From the NCBI RefSeq assembly GCF_019175385.1, contig NC_083339.1, forward strand, positions 48,284,074 through 48,348,073: a stretch of DNA of 64,000 nt, given 5' to 3'. The notes under the pieces were generated by a model, which saw only the letters and a list, made by a program, of their open reading frames with translations, did no database searches and was not told the DNA's origin. Of the stretch, positions 9,415 through 24,027 are shown in pieces (position 1 is the first letter of the stretch; every line of letters begins with the position of its first letter). Made by a program: the position numbers and the translations under genes. Source of the stretch: Lycium barbarum (taxonomy: Eukaryota > Streptophyta > Magnoliopsida > Solanales > Solanaceae).

Positions 9415-11798
9415 AATAACACCTCAGAAAAATTTTCCGTGAGTCTACAATGAATAGATCAACGAAGGGTACGAGTGTGCGGTGTTTTACTAAGTAGGGA
9501 ATGACGATTCATGAATTTTTGGAATTTAGAAAGTTGTAGAATTTCAATTCTGCCAGTGGTTTCGTAAAGCAGAATACGGCCCGTAAAGTGATTTACGGAC
9601 CGTATACTGCCATCGTTCTCCAGCCTTTCAAAATTTCAAATTTCTGTCCAATGATAAAATGGTTAAATACGACTTGGTATACGTCCCGTAAACTGGTTTA
9701 CGGACCGTAAACCTCGATCGTAAATTACCATGATCCTCAACCAACCTTTCTGTTTTGATATGCTTAAATACAACCACACTATACGGTCCGTAAACTGGTA
9801 TACGGCCCGTAACGTGTGGTTTACGACCACTGTTCACCCCGACGACTGTTCATTAAAAATTAGATTTTGAGTTGTTAAAAAGGGACCATAAGCTCATATT
9901 ATTTCATTTTCTCATCTACACCACTCAAGAAGTCTCTAGAACTCTCCAAACACTTCATCCATAGGAATTCAAGAGAATAAAGGAAATCAATGATCATCAA
10001 CACCAAATCAAGGAAACAAACCTTATGAAACTCAAGTAGAAGTTGTCTCCTTCAAGAAATACCAAAGGAGAAGAGATAGGGTTTTGGTGCTAAGGTAGAA
10101 ACTCAACTCAAGGCTTGTTCCACCATCAACCAAGGTAAGTTTCATGAACATTCCATGTTGTTTAAAGTATTGGGAAGCTGAGACACTTGAAACATAAAAG
10201 AACATAGAAAATGGGTCTTGAATGAGTGAATAGTGTCACAATTGGAAGATGGTTGAATGGAATCATGAAAGTTGATATGCTATGATTATGAATACGTTGT
10301 AAACGATGTTTAGGTCATGAAATAAGTATTATATACAAGGAAATGGGATAACGAGCTATAACCATAAATGAGAAGGAAATTTGAGAGAAATGGTGGATTT
10401 TGCTTAAGGCATATAAATGACGATTGTTGCTTGCAATATTATGAGTGTTGTTGTAAATGTTTGGGAGTTGAAATAAAACGGGGGAAGAGTAGTAGAAACA
10501 AAGGAAATGCCGCCTAATTTTCTCTATAGATAACGACGCATTTTTGAAGTTGATTAACTAATGTTAATACGATTCTCTCGTGAAGGTAACGACGTGACCT
10601 CGAAGGAAGACGAGTGATCGATAGTGTAGCTAAGCGACAAGGTTTGTGAGGCTAGTCCTTTCTTTCTAATGGCATGAATTCCTTTCCTCTTCATGAATTC
10701 CTATATTCCGGAAAGCTAAAAGCCTATATCCATAAATGCCCATATAAGATAAAGAGATATGATATGATGATGCCATGTTGATAATGATGTTATTTATTTC
10801 TCACCCTCACCTTATGTATTATTTCCTTCAAGGTGAGGCAGAATGCTCATATCTGTTCAAAATGGAATCGAGGGTCCACGACCTTACGTCACCTCGATAG
10901 AATGCAGTTGTGCTAGAGTCTTTATGCATGTATGATGACAAGTATATTTTGATAAGCATATCATTATAAGTATTTTATGACAAGCATGTCATGATTGCAT
11001 TTGCATCACACCGGGCCTAGTTGGCCGGGTAGTTACCCCCAATGTGGGCAGCTATACGGATACACCATGACCTTTTGGCATGGGCAGACACCACTAGTGG
11101 GCGGCATGAGATGGTACCCCGGACGCGGGAGGCCTGGACGCGGGCTATTGTTATTGATTATCACACTGTTCCGATACGGACGGGCAGCTTACATATTATG
11201 CATATATGATATGATGTTGAGTATGACTAAGACAGCATGCATTACTTCTCTTATGATTGTCATTCAGATCCAGATGTTTCATATTGATGTTCTCATGATA
11301 TTATTGTTGTCTTTCTTCATTGGTTATGCCTCTCATACTTAGTACAATATTAGTACTGACGTCCGTTTTCTTTGGATGCTGTGTTCATGCCCACAGGTAG
11401 ACAAGGAGGTGAGCTTGATCCAGATTCTTAGTAGTTGTCAGCTGATTGAGGGCACTCCATTGTTCGGAGGTGCTTGTGATTCTGCTTTTGGTATATGTGT
11501 ATATTTTGGGCACGACGGAGTCTTGTTCCGTCTATATATACAGTATGTCAGTAGAGGCTCGTAGATACGCAGTATGGGTTAGATGGTCTCACAAGATGTT
11601 ATTATATGTATATGTTATTTTGATGGCCGAGAGGAAAATGTATATAAAGTATTATTATTTCTATCTAAAATATGTTTTCCTATAATTCGTGTATAAAGTT
11701 GATAAAAGGGCCTTAAGTGAGCAAGATGAGTGGTAGAGTGAGTGGTGCTCGGTGGCTAGCCCCGGGTACCCGTCGCGGCCCCTAGCTGGGTCGTGACA
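9415..11798 (+). repeat. Element A 3' LTR
   Basis: 2,384 bp, aligned along its length with the LTR at 1877. The first four bases read AATA where the 5' copy has TGTT, so the terminus is mutated. The end GTGACA is followed by the TAACC target duplication. It keeps one U3 palindrome (about 9686-9705) that the 5' LTR lost. The open frames at 10995-11342 and 11376-11685 are LTR reading frames with no recognisable product. Confidence 0.94.
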
Positions 11799-11803
11799 TA
11801 ACC

Positions 11804-12870
11804 AGACCTCAGATCTATTTTGGAAAATCACTTAGCACCCTGTAGTTGATCAAACAAATCATCGATTCTCGGGAGAGGATGTTTATTCTTAATCGTCACC
11901 TTATTCAACTGCCTATAATCAATGCACATCCGTATGGAACCATCTTTCTTTCTTATAAATAGGACAGGTGCTCCCTACGGTGATGAACTGGGCCTAATAA
12001 ATCCTTTCTCAAGCAAATCCTTTAGTTGTGCCTTTAGCTCTTTCAATTCTGCAGGAGCCATTCGGTAAAGAGGAATAGAGATAGGCTTGGTGTCAGGCAA
12101 CACATCAATAGCAAAGTCAATCTCTCTTTCTGGAGGAAGGCCTGGAAGCTCATCTGGAAATACATCCGGGAATTTGTCACTATCGGGACGGATCGAAAAG
12201 TAGGTGAATTTGCTTCGGTGTCATGAACTCGGACTAGGTGATAAATATAGCCTTTAGCTATCATTTTCCTTGCCTTAAGGTAGGAAATAAACCTACCTCT
12301 GAGAGATGTTGTATTACCTTTCCATTCTAGTACGGGTTCTCCCGAAAATTGGAATCGAACTACTTTCATTCTTCAATCGACGTTAGCATAGCAAGAAGCC
12401 AACCAATTCATACCCATAATCACATCGAAATCTAGCATTTCCAGCTCAACTAAATCAACTTTAGTCTAACGATCACATACCACAATTACACAATCTCTGT
12501 ATACTTGTCTAGCTACTACGGGATCACCAACCGGAGTAGATACCTCAAAAGGTTTAATTGGCTCGAGTTTCACCCCAATGCAACCAACAATATAAGGAAT
12601 AATATAAGACAATGTAGAACTCGGATCTATGAATGCATAGACGTCATGAGAGAATATGGATAATATACCTGTAACCACATCCGGGGAGGACTCAAGATCC
12701 TGACGTTCGACTAGAGCATAAATATGGGGCTCGGTGCCACCTGAACAGGATGCTCCTCCTCTGCCCTTACCACGACCTACTAGAATCTGTGGGGTCTGCC
12801 CTATCGGGCGCACTGACGAAGAAGAACTAGCTGCTGATCCTGTGGGCTGAACCCCAACTCTACCACTCAC
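11804..12870 (-). pseudogene. Element B RT N-terminus and protease, degraded
   Basis: On the minus strand this gives the protease ([28 protein letters not shown], where the usual Gly after D-P is Ser) and then RT fingers ([35 protein letters not shown]). A TGA replaces the Trp of KWFSK, and there are stops and frame changes between 12370 and 12466. It ends at RSG, the exact point where element A entered; the rest of RT is at 553-1871. Some positions are intact here but mutated to stops in A, for example the Gln of FDQLQ. Confidence 0.88.
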
Positions 12871-14057
12871 CGATGGACAATCTCACATCATATGCCCAAC
12901 CTGACCATAGGCATAACAAGCATACGAACCTCGGCGACACTGACCGGAATGTAATCTACTGCATTGGCTGTATCGCGGCACCAGTGGTCTCCGCTAACTA
13001 GGATCACCTCCAAACTGGGAACCTGAGACACTCGAACTCTGACCTTGCCCTGAATGAATGGGGCGATCGAATATCCTACCTACAAACCGAGGAGGCGCAC
13101 TAGTCGCGGAATGGCCCGAATATCTGGAATACTATTGCTGACCCCCTCTATACTCACCGCTAGCAGCTTTGGCTCTCTTACTCTACCCTCTATCAACATC
13201 ACGCTCACCTCGGCGCGGCTGCTGTTGCTCTTCTAAGTTTTTGGAATGGGCCTAAATACGGGAAATATCTATCCCTTCTTGCAATGAAGCTGTCAAGCAA
13301 TCATTGTATAATATGGCCCTAGGCCACTGACAAATCTGTGCACTCTATCTGCCATATTAGCTACCATAGTGGAAGCATACCGAGCCAATGAATTAAAGTG
13401 AAGGCTATACTCCCGAGCGCTCATGTTCCCTTGCTTTAGATTTAGAAACTTGTCGGCTTGGGCCCTTCAAACCTCGGGTGGCAAATAGTGGCGGATGAAA
13501 GCATCTACAAATTATTGCCAAACCGGGGGAGGTGCATTTTGTTTTCTTGAGGATATCCAGTTATTATACCAAAGAACTGCCACAACTCGGAGTTTATAAG
13601 ATGCCAAATCCACAAATTCAATATCGGTGGCATGGATAATTTTCAATGTTCTCAACATCTCATCAATAAAACCTTACGGTCCTTCATCCGGCTTTGACCC
13701 AAAAAATGCTGGAGAATTTAAACTCATGAAGTCACGGGCTCTAGCACTAGCCACCCTATCGCTTAGACCCGTACTTTGCCGCTGAGCCAGAGTGGCAACT
13801 AACTATGTCAACAACTGAATAGCTTTGGTCATTTGTTGACCTGAAGCACCCGGTGGAGAAACGGTAGGCATAGGAGCCGGAGCTGAAGCCGAAGCCCCTT
13901 CTTGCTTTTCTAGAATAGGCGGGGTATGAGTGGTATTAGATGGAGCCTCATTATGAGATTCGCCTTCTTCTACATTCATTGGTGGCACCCTTTCTATCCA
14001 CCTTTCCATCGTATCCTTGCCTTTCTGGGCAGCGGTGGCTTTTCTCTTTACCGGCAT
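12871..14057 (-). pseudogene. gag: Element B gag, degraded by stops and frameshifts
   Basis: The minus-strand ATG at 14057 starts MPVKRKATAAQKGK. The first open stretch ends at a TAG (13803-13805) in place of the glutamine of LLTQL. Downstream the capsid homology (FFGSKPDEG, IDEMLRTLKIIHA, VLWYNNW, REYS, NSLARYA, RFVSGLGP) can be followed through several stops and shifts. The zinc knuckle near 12895-12940 is damaged: its second Cys reads Tyr (CYAYGQVGH) and a stop precedes the last Cys. This is the oldest-looking gag of the window. Confidence 0.85.
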
Positions 14058-14168
14058 CGCTGAAATCATAACGCACAATTTGGAAGGAGAAAATTTTATA
14101 ATATGGCTCTATGGCACGATCTAGTAAGAAAAATAATGGTCATTTTTTTCCTAAATGCCCCGCAGCCT

Positions 14169-14263
14169 CTTGTTTATAAGTGTGGCGCGCTTCACACCCA
14201 TAAACTAGACTTTGCTGGACACAGCTCGTTGACACACCCTGGGACGGAACTGCTCTAATACCA
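14169..14263 (-). promoter_or_regulatory. Element B leader: GCGCGC-loop hairpin and tRNA-Met PBS
   Basis: PBS: the complement of 14250-14263 reads TGGTATTAGAGCAG, four bases inside the LTR. Hairpin: 14169-14208, with CTAGTTTAT pairing CTTGTTTAT's complement on the far arm, two G-T pairs, then GTGTG/CACAC closing the loop AAGCGCGC (minus strand). The palindrome is at 14185-14190. Spacing PBS to hairpin is 41 nt, almost as in A and E. Confidence 0.65.
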
Positions 14264-14267
14264 CTTT

Positions 14268-15702
14268 TGTCACGACCCGACCTGGGGCCATGACGGGTAC
14301 TCGGAGCTGACTACCGAGCACAACTCATTAGACTAAACATCATAGTCGACCTGAACATATATGATCTCCAAAACAACATAAGTCAATATACATAAGCCCT
14401 CACAGCTACAAAAATGATATACAAATATACAATGATGGATTCATTAGACCGTATTACCCACACATACGTATCTATGAGCCTCTACTAGAGTACTAGACCT
14501 AAGGATGGGACAGGACCCCGTCGTGCCTAAATATATGTATACCAAAATAATAATAAAACAAAATGGCACCTTCGAAGTAATGGAGTGCCCCTGTAAGTCT
14601 ATTGGACAGCTACTAGGAATCTGGGTCGCCTCCTTGTCTACCTGTGGGCATGAACACAGCGTCCAAAAGAAAAGGACGTCAGTACGAACATTGTATTGAG
14701 TATGTAAGGCATAAACAATAATAACATATCAAGAGATGAGGGAATATCAAGTGAAGAAACAACCTGTAACTGAGGTCACTTAAGACAGAATAATGCATGC
14801 TAACTTACATCATAAACATCATCATAAAAAGTATGTATATATAAGTTGCCCGACCATATGGGTACGGTCTGATCATCATTAGACCGCGTCCAGGCCTCCC
14901 GCGTCCGGGGTAAACATCTCATGCAGCCCACTAGTGGTATTTGCCCGGCCATATAGGCGTGGTGTATCTACTGCCCGCCTTAGCGGTGTCTGCCCAGCCA
15001 TATAGGTGCGGTGTAATCTCATTATCATATACTTATCATAAAGCATGCATGTACTCAAAGACAACTTTATCAACAACACACCCACAATATCATAATCGAT
15101 AAACTTCATTTAATTGGCCATTATTCAATTCTTACAATTTTCTCTCAGAGTCATCCATAACCATGGTGGTCACCCAACATCATATTCATTCACATATCAT
15201 GATTCTCCAACATTCATAATATTATTTATAACAAGATTATAACTATAATGTCTCAAGAGTTACGGACCGTATAAGTGACCGTGCTTCACTATCAAGGAAA
15301 ACATCATTTCTGTTGGGTGTTATACGGACTGTATAAAGTTATACGGACCGTATAAGTGGTGGTATAACTCTACTTTCCTGAAATTGCTTCCGTCATTTCG
15401 TTTGATCTCCAATCCTTATGGAACCTTCTTAACACTTTTTTAACACTTCATTAGAAATATAAGGATTTTTATCACTCTTCTTTAAGACATCATTAAGTCG
15501 ACATTAGCTCGGTACTTTACGAAACTTTTTCAAAACACAACATATACTTTGCCTTTCTTAATGAACTTTCTCCTCTTACCTCAAATGTCTTTGAAATATC
15601 AATTAGGACTGTTAAGTAACCTTTCTTACTCAGAGACATCATATACTTCTCAACCTTAATCTATCTACCATATGACGACATGAAATTTTTTGAGGTTTAA
15701 CA
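14268..15702 (-). repeat. Element B 5' LTR
   Basis: On the plus strand it begins TGTCACGACCCGAC and ends TTTAACA; on the element strand it starts TGTTAAACCTC and ends GTCGTGACA. It has the U3 palindrome TTATACGGACCGTATAA near 15340, the GGGCA-type hairpin units (CCGCCTTAGCGG at 14975-14986, CCACTAGTGG at 14928-14937) and the ATGCCCACAGGTAGACA module near 14650. At 1,435 bp it is shorter than the A LTR. B's other LTR is outside the window. Confidence 0.85.
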
Positions 15703-16311
15703 AAAACCGAGTTCGTAAATAAAATTTTAGAGGTAGCTACCCCTATAGATGACTTCGTAATAGTTGAAAAGGTATATAAAGATTATGAGAAGAAGTATTG
15801 TGACCTAGTGGACCTACAGGACTAGAGGCATCGATAAGTGTTATGTTATCTTAAAATTGATTGTGAGTCCCAACCTGTGCGTAAATAGAAAATGTAATAT
15901 CCCAACATTTAAGAGAAGCTTATTAGGTTGATCAAGCTAACCTTAGAGAACTATGTGTAATGGCCATTAAAGGGTGAAGAGGAAAAATAGTCCATTCTTG
16001 CGTCGAGAATGAGTGCAATAGCACAATATGGAGATTATTACGTGTGTTTCAAGGAACAAAGAGTGTCCAGGGAATGATTAGAGAAGCCAAATAGGATATT
16101 ATTCTTCCCAAATACATCAGATGTTAGTAGTAGTGCCAGTCGATCATTGAAGACCTTGTTTTAGTTGTATGATGTGGCCCTGTGTTGCATTATTTTGGGT
16201 TGCTATGTATAGGTTGGATGGGTATATTTACAGGGGATACTCTGCAAAAAAAAATTATAGCCCCTGACTTGCATGAACATTCAAGGACGAATGTTTTTAA
16301 AGGGGGGAGGA
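15703..16311 (+). mobile_element. Element D 3' internal end: untranslated region, hairpin and PPT
   Basis: No recognisable coding sequence; the last ~170 bp match the 3' untranslated regions of A and E (GTGGCCCTGTG, GGGTTGCTATG, GGGGATACTCTG). The pre-PPT hairpin AACATTCA-AGGA-CGAATGTT is at 16276-16295 (one A-C mismatch at the loop end). The PPT AAAGGGGGGAGGA precedes the LTR at 16312. B is inserted at the left edge, so most of D lies left of the window. Confidence 0.75.
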
Positions 16312-18847
<2,536 letters not shown>

Positions 18848-19759
18848 CATGGATTGTGTGCAAGTGATGTCAGTAGTCTGATGTCTGATGGTTATCCCGA
18901 AGTAGTGGATTGTGTGATGTGAGAGTTCGATATCTTATGATTGTCTTAGAATCGTGGATGAGTGAGTACATGGACTTGGCGAGTCCCCCATGGGTTGTGT
19001 TACCGGGACGTCGATACTTCTGTATGGAGTACATGTGTACACAGCATTGCATTGCATTGGCATTCTCACATCATTGCCTTGCATTTCATTTTGGCTTATA
19101 TTGTGATGATCTTGTGATTTACTTGTGTTGTTGATTTCGGATTGGATATATTGAGACTTGGTACACTAGGGTTCAGATGTTTCAACCTAGGTGATGACGG
19201 ATACTTTGTTCTAGTTTGTGTTTACTTATACTTGTTGATTTATCTACCTATCTTGCTTTATTATCTTAATTATGTTACCTATACTTAGTCGGCCGATAAT
19301 ACCTACCTGTTACTGTGATTTTGTACTGACCTGTACTTGTTGCATTCTTTTATGAATGCAGGGTTCCAGGTTGGATCAGCTTCCATCTCCCGTGGCTGAT
19401 AGTCACTATCAGTATAACTTTGAGTTTCCAGGGTGAGCACAAGATGTTCGCTACCTTGGGGACTCTTCTTATTTATGTCTTACTTTTCCATTCTAAGACA
19501 TATACAGATTTGAGGTATTATTATATTCCAGACATGTATACTTTCATTTAGAAGCTCTTGTATGGTTTAGACTAGACCCTAGGTGTATTTCTTATTTCCG
19601 CTCTTTCTTCTATACTATTATCGCAAGGCTTACGTGAATTATTATCTTCCGCTTAATCGATTTACTTATTTCTGCCTTTATTATCGTTGGGATGAGGGTT
19701 CGCTTACCGAGGTGTGAAAGGTAAGTGCCCACACGGCTTAGTCCAAATTGGTTCGTTAC
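18848..19759 (+). repeat. 3' part of an LTR (M'), related to the HM LTR
   Basis: It aligns loosely but along its length with 40840-41314 plus 51510-51966. Shared blocks include GGGACGTCGATA, ACTTATACTTGTTGATTTAT, TTGTACTGAC, AGGGTGAGCACAAGA and GGGATGAGGGTTCGCTTACC. It ends in TTCGTTACA at 19759, a mutated GTCGTGACA terminus. D lies directly to its left, so D probably inserted into this LTR. No coding sequence seen. Confidence 0.65.
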
Positions 19760-20544
19760 AATCTTAAAATTTCTCACCTATTCAATGCTGTAAAGTGGGG
19801 CACAAATTTTGAGGGGACCTCAAAATTTCCCACAACTCAGAAGAGTCGGCACGAGAGTTTGTCGATCAACATTTTTTTAACTGGGGTAGAATTTTTGAGA
19901 GGTCTCAAAAATTCCGCACAAGAAAGCAACGATTCCCGGTTACCAACGAAGGGGATTCCCCTCATTCAAAAGCACAGGTAATGACAATTAATCTTTATAG
20001 CTTTCAAAACAATGCATTTATTTTTCAAAAATGTGTTTTTCCATATCGAAACTCAAAATTAATCTTTCAAATACCGGAGCCAAAGTGGATCCAAATCCAT
20101 AAAGCCGAAGGTGCAAAGCACCGGCGATACAAATCAACTTTAAATAGGAAAAAACTAACCTATTTCTAATGGAGGTCTCTAGGACGTTGGAAGGATGATC
20201 CCTTTCCTAACTTTGTTTCATGTGCAGGAAATGGTTCACCGAAAGAAGGCCAGCACCACTGCGGAAATCAGGTTTCAGGACAAATACCTAGCCACAAAGG
20301 CTATAAAGGATTTAAATGCCACAAGGGCAAATAACAGTCACGAGGGCTATAAAAGGACGAAAATGTCAGGCAAACACCTGGACATGAGGGCTCACAAGGG
20401 AAAAAGGCTGTAAATGGCAAAATCTCCGATCGACGGGGTCGTTGTAAAATAGGACGGCATATCTGACCACGAGGGTCACAGCCGACATAAAGGACAAAAG
20501 AAAGATGATTTAGCCGAAGGGGCCATATCTATCATCCCCATCAC

Positions 20545-20840
20545 TTTTTCTTATTTGCCGTGAGGCCATTGCATATTTCCTTTTCTGTTGCGATGAGGGC
20601 CATCATTTTTTCTTATTTTCCGTGAGGGCCATTGCATATTTCCTTTTTTGTTGCCGTGAGGGCCATCACTTTTTCTTATTTACCACGAGGGCCATTGCAT
20701 ATTTCCATTTTTGTTGACTTGAGGGCCATAACTTTTTCTTATTTGCCGCGAGGGCCATTGCATATTTCCTTTTCTGTTGCTGTGAGGGCCATCACTTTTT
20801 CTTATTTGTTGTGACGGCCATTGCATATTTCCTTTTCTGT
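20545..20840. repeat. Minisatellite, ~64-bp unit, about 4.6 copies
   Basis: Each unit has two half-units that share GTGAGGGCCAT followed by either TGCATATTTCC or CACTTTTTCTTATTT. The copies differ by a few bases. It lies in the 3' untranslated region of a Tat-like element, a place known to generate tandem repeats that can seed satellites (as in legume Ogre elements). Confidence 0.85.
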
Positions 20841-21593
20841 TACCCCCCGCTGCCGCCACACCTTCGCTACTGCCGCCGCCGCACCACCGCCGACGCCGCC
20901 ATGATTGAACAATGCACAGTTCGTCATCCTCACCACGTCATTGCCATGTCAAAAATTTCCAATCTTTCATTTTTTATTTTTCTCTTTCTTCTTCTTTCTC
21001 CTCATCCCACCATAACCACCCATAAGAACAACACCCACATCTTTAACCCACACCCACCACCACCACCATCATCACCCCACCAAATTTCATCCTATTTCTT
21101 CTCAAATTCGTCCAAGTTGGTTATTTTAGTTGTTATTATTGGCTATTATTATTATTATTAGCAACCCCATTTCTTCCATAATCATTATTCCATAACTTTA
21201 TTTTTGAAAGAAAACAAAAATCAAAATCGTGAAACCAAACAATGGTGAAAATGTTAAGAAAAGAATGATGAGAATATAGAGAGAAAGAGAAATTTGTGAA
21301 GAAGAAACCAAAAAATGGTGGTGGCGGTGGGGCTGTGGCGTGGGGTGGCGGTTGTGAAGAAGACGAAGGTGGTGGGGGAGGGGCTGTGGCGTGGGGTGGG
21401 GGGCTGTGAAGAAGAAGAAGGTGGTGGGGACGGGGCTGTGGGATGAAGAAGAGGGGGCAGGGCTGTGGAGTGGGGTGGGGGTTTGTGAAGAAGAAGATGG
21501 CGGTGGGGGAGGGGTTGTTTGGTGAAGAAGAGGGTGCATTTTGATTTTATTTTTTAATTATATATTATTTTTATTTTATTTTTTAATTATATA

Positions 21594-21656
<63 letters not shown>

Positions 21657-21740
21657 CGGGCCCACCTTTTTATATTTTTCACTCTCTTAATTTTATTTTA
21701 TTTTTTACTTTTTTTTTGCCACGTCAGCATTTAGGATTGT
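20841..21740. repeat. Strand-asymmetric low-complexity block (C-rich, then G-rich, then TA repeat)
   Basis: CCGCCGCCG/CCACCACC-type sequence (20845-21085) is followed by a G-rich degenerate repeat of roughly 50-60 bp with GTGAAGAAGAAG and GGGGCTGTGG (21305-21540), then a (TA)n run (21597-21652) and T-rich sequence ending GCCACGTCAGCA. The C-rich and G-rich parts are loosely complementary. It interrupts the Tat-type sequence and may be a separate insertion, but I could not find terminal repeats. The Pro/His-rich ORFs here are low-complexity artefacts. Confidence 0.5.
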
Positions 21741-22075
21741 ATTTAATTAAGAAGAAAGTTGGTAAGGGTGGTAAATAAATACAAGTTAAGTTTAGTTGCC
21801 AAACTGAGTTTTCGTGTCAAGTTCAAGGGTCAAATGATGTCTTTTCTCTTTGTTTAAATTTGAATCTAGAAGTCAAAATCCAGTCGAACTACAAGTGGCC
21901 TGAATTCTCATGAAACCTGAGATATGTAGGAAACCCACAGACTAAGGTTCGGCCATGCATTTGAAAACTGTATAAAGATAAGAAGTGGTATGAGTTGGGT
22001 CAGTCAAAAATTAGGGTTAGTCAGATTTCGTTGCTCAGGGATGGTCTCGACATCCCCGAACACCGAAGGGGCACT

Positions 22076-22727
22076 TGTTGACACCTAATTTTTTGACTTC
22101 CCATAATTTATTTTAATTCTCCAGAATCCTTGGAAGTCAAACGGAGGGGAATAAAGTATTTATAAATTAAAATGAAGTTACAAAATTATTTCAATATTAT
22201 TTTGCTATTCTTATTAGTGAAATAATGAAAAATATGGATTGTAAAACATCTTAAGATTAATCACTATATTTCTACAATTTTGTCATAATGAATAAAAAAT
22301 GAATCAAACAATTAACAAGTTAATTGTTTAAAATTATCAAAGGTTCAATTAACAAGTATTCCACTCATTTAATTCAAGAAATTTGATTAATTGAAATTAG
22401 TCATTTTACCCCTCAAACTTTAATTTCTACATTTATAAGATTTTTAAATATTGGCTTGATTTTGCAATTGGTTTATTATGAGTAAGTGTGGCTACAATTG
22501 AAATAATCAATTGAATTAGTCAATTCGAGGCCAAAATTGAAATAGGCTAATTTCATAGTTTCATTCAATTAAGGCTATGTTTCAAAATTGATTCCCTATA
22601 TACAAATAGACGTGTCTTTAATTTGATTAAATGGTTAATTGATTTTATTTTTTTGGTCATAATTGAAATGTCCAATTAATGAACACTCTAATTTGTGGCC
22701 ATTTATTAAATTGCATGTCTGCCCCTC

Positions 22728-22771
<44 letters not shown>

Positions 22772-22787
22772 TAATTTTGGGCCGGTC
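22076..22787 (+). repeat. First part of the 3' LTR of Tat-like element N
   Basis: It begins TGTTGACACCTAATTTTTTG, directly after the PPT-like GAAGGGGCA, and is homologous to the LTR start at 56467. AT-rich U3 contains degenerate copies of GGCCATAATTGAAATG with its complementary half CAATTA, and a (TA)n tract at 22731-22770. The LTR stops at 22787, where the HM LTR enters. The remainder is at 51967-56216. Confidence 0.7.
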
Positions 22788-24027
22788 TGTAATGACCCGT
22801 TTGGTCGTTATAACATTTTCGGCACTTTTCACCCTTTTTCTAGGTTGGTCAGCTCACTTTTGACCTGAGAGAACCGTTGACACTCTTCCCAAGGTATCTA
22901 GACTTGATTTGGGTGACTTTTTGTGAAATGTGGGCTTAAAGTGAAAAAGAGTTTCCTCAAAGTTGACTTTTGGGTAAACGAGCCTTCTTCAGAAATCCGT
23001 CAATTTCGAGAGGATCGGATGGTCATTTAGAACTTGTGTGTATATCTAGTTTGGTTCCCAATGCATTCAGATGCATTTTGGGACATGGGTTGGGAAGTTA
23101 GAAATGAGATATCGGGGATTGACTCAGTCAACGAGACCTCCGTTGGGAATTTTGAGGCCACAAGTGCATTCATAGCGTGTTTTTATCTATATCTTCATAT
23201 TTGGTTTATGTTCGGAAAGTACTGGGTGGTTCCTAGCGCAATTTCAAATTAGGAAGACACCAGAATTTTTTGGTGTCTGGTGAGCGCCAATGTGGTGGCG
23301 CCATGGCGGTAGGGCTGACTGCCAATGCAGTGGCGCCATGGAAGCCTGTTAACCGCCATAGTGACCGACAGGCAGTGACCGGGGTATTTAATGATATAAA
23401 ACCCCAAGTCTTTTCATTCATTTGTTATTCCGAAGTAGTTCATCTTGGGAGCCTTTCTAGAGGTTTCTTGGGGCAAATTCTTAGAGATAAACTCATTTAT
23501 CATCTCTACCTAATCTTGATTCTTTATCTCACCTAGTTATCATTAATCCATGCTAGAATCTTCCTAAAGTTATGAGAACCGAGTGGGTTTAATGGATATT
23601 TCATCTAGGGTTCTAAATCAAGAGTTGTTGGTTGGGTTTATGCTAGATTATGACGTATCTAAGGTTCTCAATCATATATCTTCCATTATTAGTGTTGAAT
23701 CCTTGAATCAAAAAGTTAGGGTTTTTACCCAAAATTGGGGGTTTTACTTGAATTTCGAAATTACGAGAATCATTGAGTTAATTTAGCAATTAGTTGATGG
23801 GTTTTGATCACCTAGTGTTCAATTTGATATTTTACCCCCAAGTTTTCTGTTTTACCCGTGTGGGGCCTGTTTCCTCAAATTCTAGGGTTAGTTTTGTTAC
23901 GTCTCTCGTTTTCGTCGTAAAAAAGTCTATGATTTCCAAGTTGTGTACACCCTTAGTACAGAGATTCGTACGCTAGTTTACAAGATATTAAGTGCCTTAC
24001 CTCGCGTATACTGAGGCACAAGTATAT
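22788..24027 (+). repeat. HM LTR, front part (TGTAATGACCCG terminus)
   Basis: It starts TGTAATGACCCGTTTGG, a typical long-LTR start, right after the N LTR sequence. No PBS or genes. A GC-rich stretch with two GTGGCGCCATGG boxes (23290-23345) is notable. The sequence breaks at 24027 where F begins. I infer that it continues at 40296-41314 and 51510-51966, which would make a solo LTR of about 2.7 kb with imperfect flanking duplications CGGTC (22783-22787) and CGATC (51967-51971). Confidence 0.55.

Larger units (their letters stand above)
1877..11798 (+). mobile_element. Element A: structurally complete Tekay/Del-type Ty3/gypsy chromovirus
   Basis: A 9.9-kb LTR retrotransposon bounded by the 5-bp target duplication TAACC (1872-1876 and 11799-11803). 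Order: 5' LTR, initiator-Met PBS, leader hairpin, gag, protease, RT, RNase H, integrase, chromodomain, pre-PPT hairpin, PPT, 3' LTR. The integrase C-terminus continues into a chromodomain-like tail (AILDRQVRRF...VLWRNNNREEMTWEAE), which places it in the chromovirus branch, Tekay/Del lineage. It lies inside the RT region of element B: the minus-strand sequence on both sides joins in frame around the RSGYH codons. The polyprotein is broken by five stops and two frameshifts, so the copy is not autonomous now. Confidence 0.95.
19760..22075 (+). mobile_element. 3' internal region of Tat/Ogre-like element N
   Basis: No pol domain is visible. The content is typical of the long 3' region of Tat-lineage elements: short degenerate repeats with the theme CACAAGGGCTATAAAGG (20250-20460), a 64-bp minisatellite (20545-20840), a low-complexity block (20841-21740), and a terminal stretch with ATGAAACCTGAGATATGTAG and GACTAAGGTTCGGCC. 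The purine-rich GAAGGGGCA just before the LTR is the likely PPT. The left part of N is separated off by the M'/D/B/A nest. Assignment rests on termini and organisation, not on a protein match. Confidence 0.6.

Noticed and set aside
20545..20840. CRISPR-like array
   Set aside because: Units are contiguous degenerate 64-bp repeats without unique spacers, in plant retrotransposon sequence.
20632..21161. ORFs in the minisatellite and the Pro/His-rich frames nearby
   Set aside because: Low-complexity and repeat translations without codon or domain support.
23270..23536. ORF over the GTGGCGCCATGG boxes in HM
   Set aside because: Short frame within an LTR with no domain; the opposite strand is equally open.
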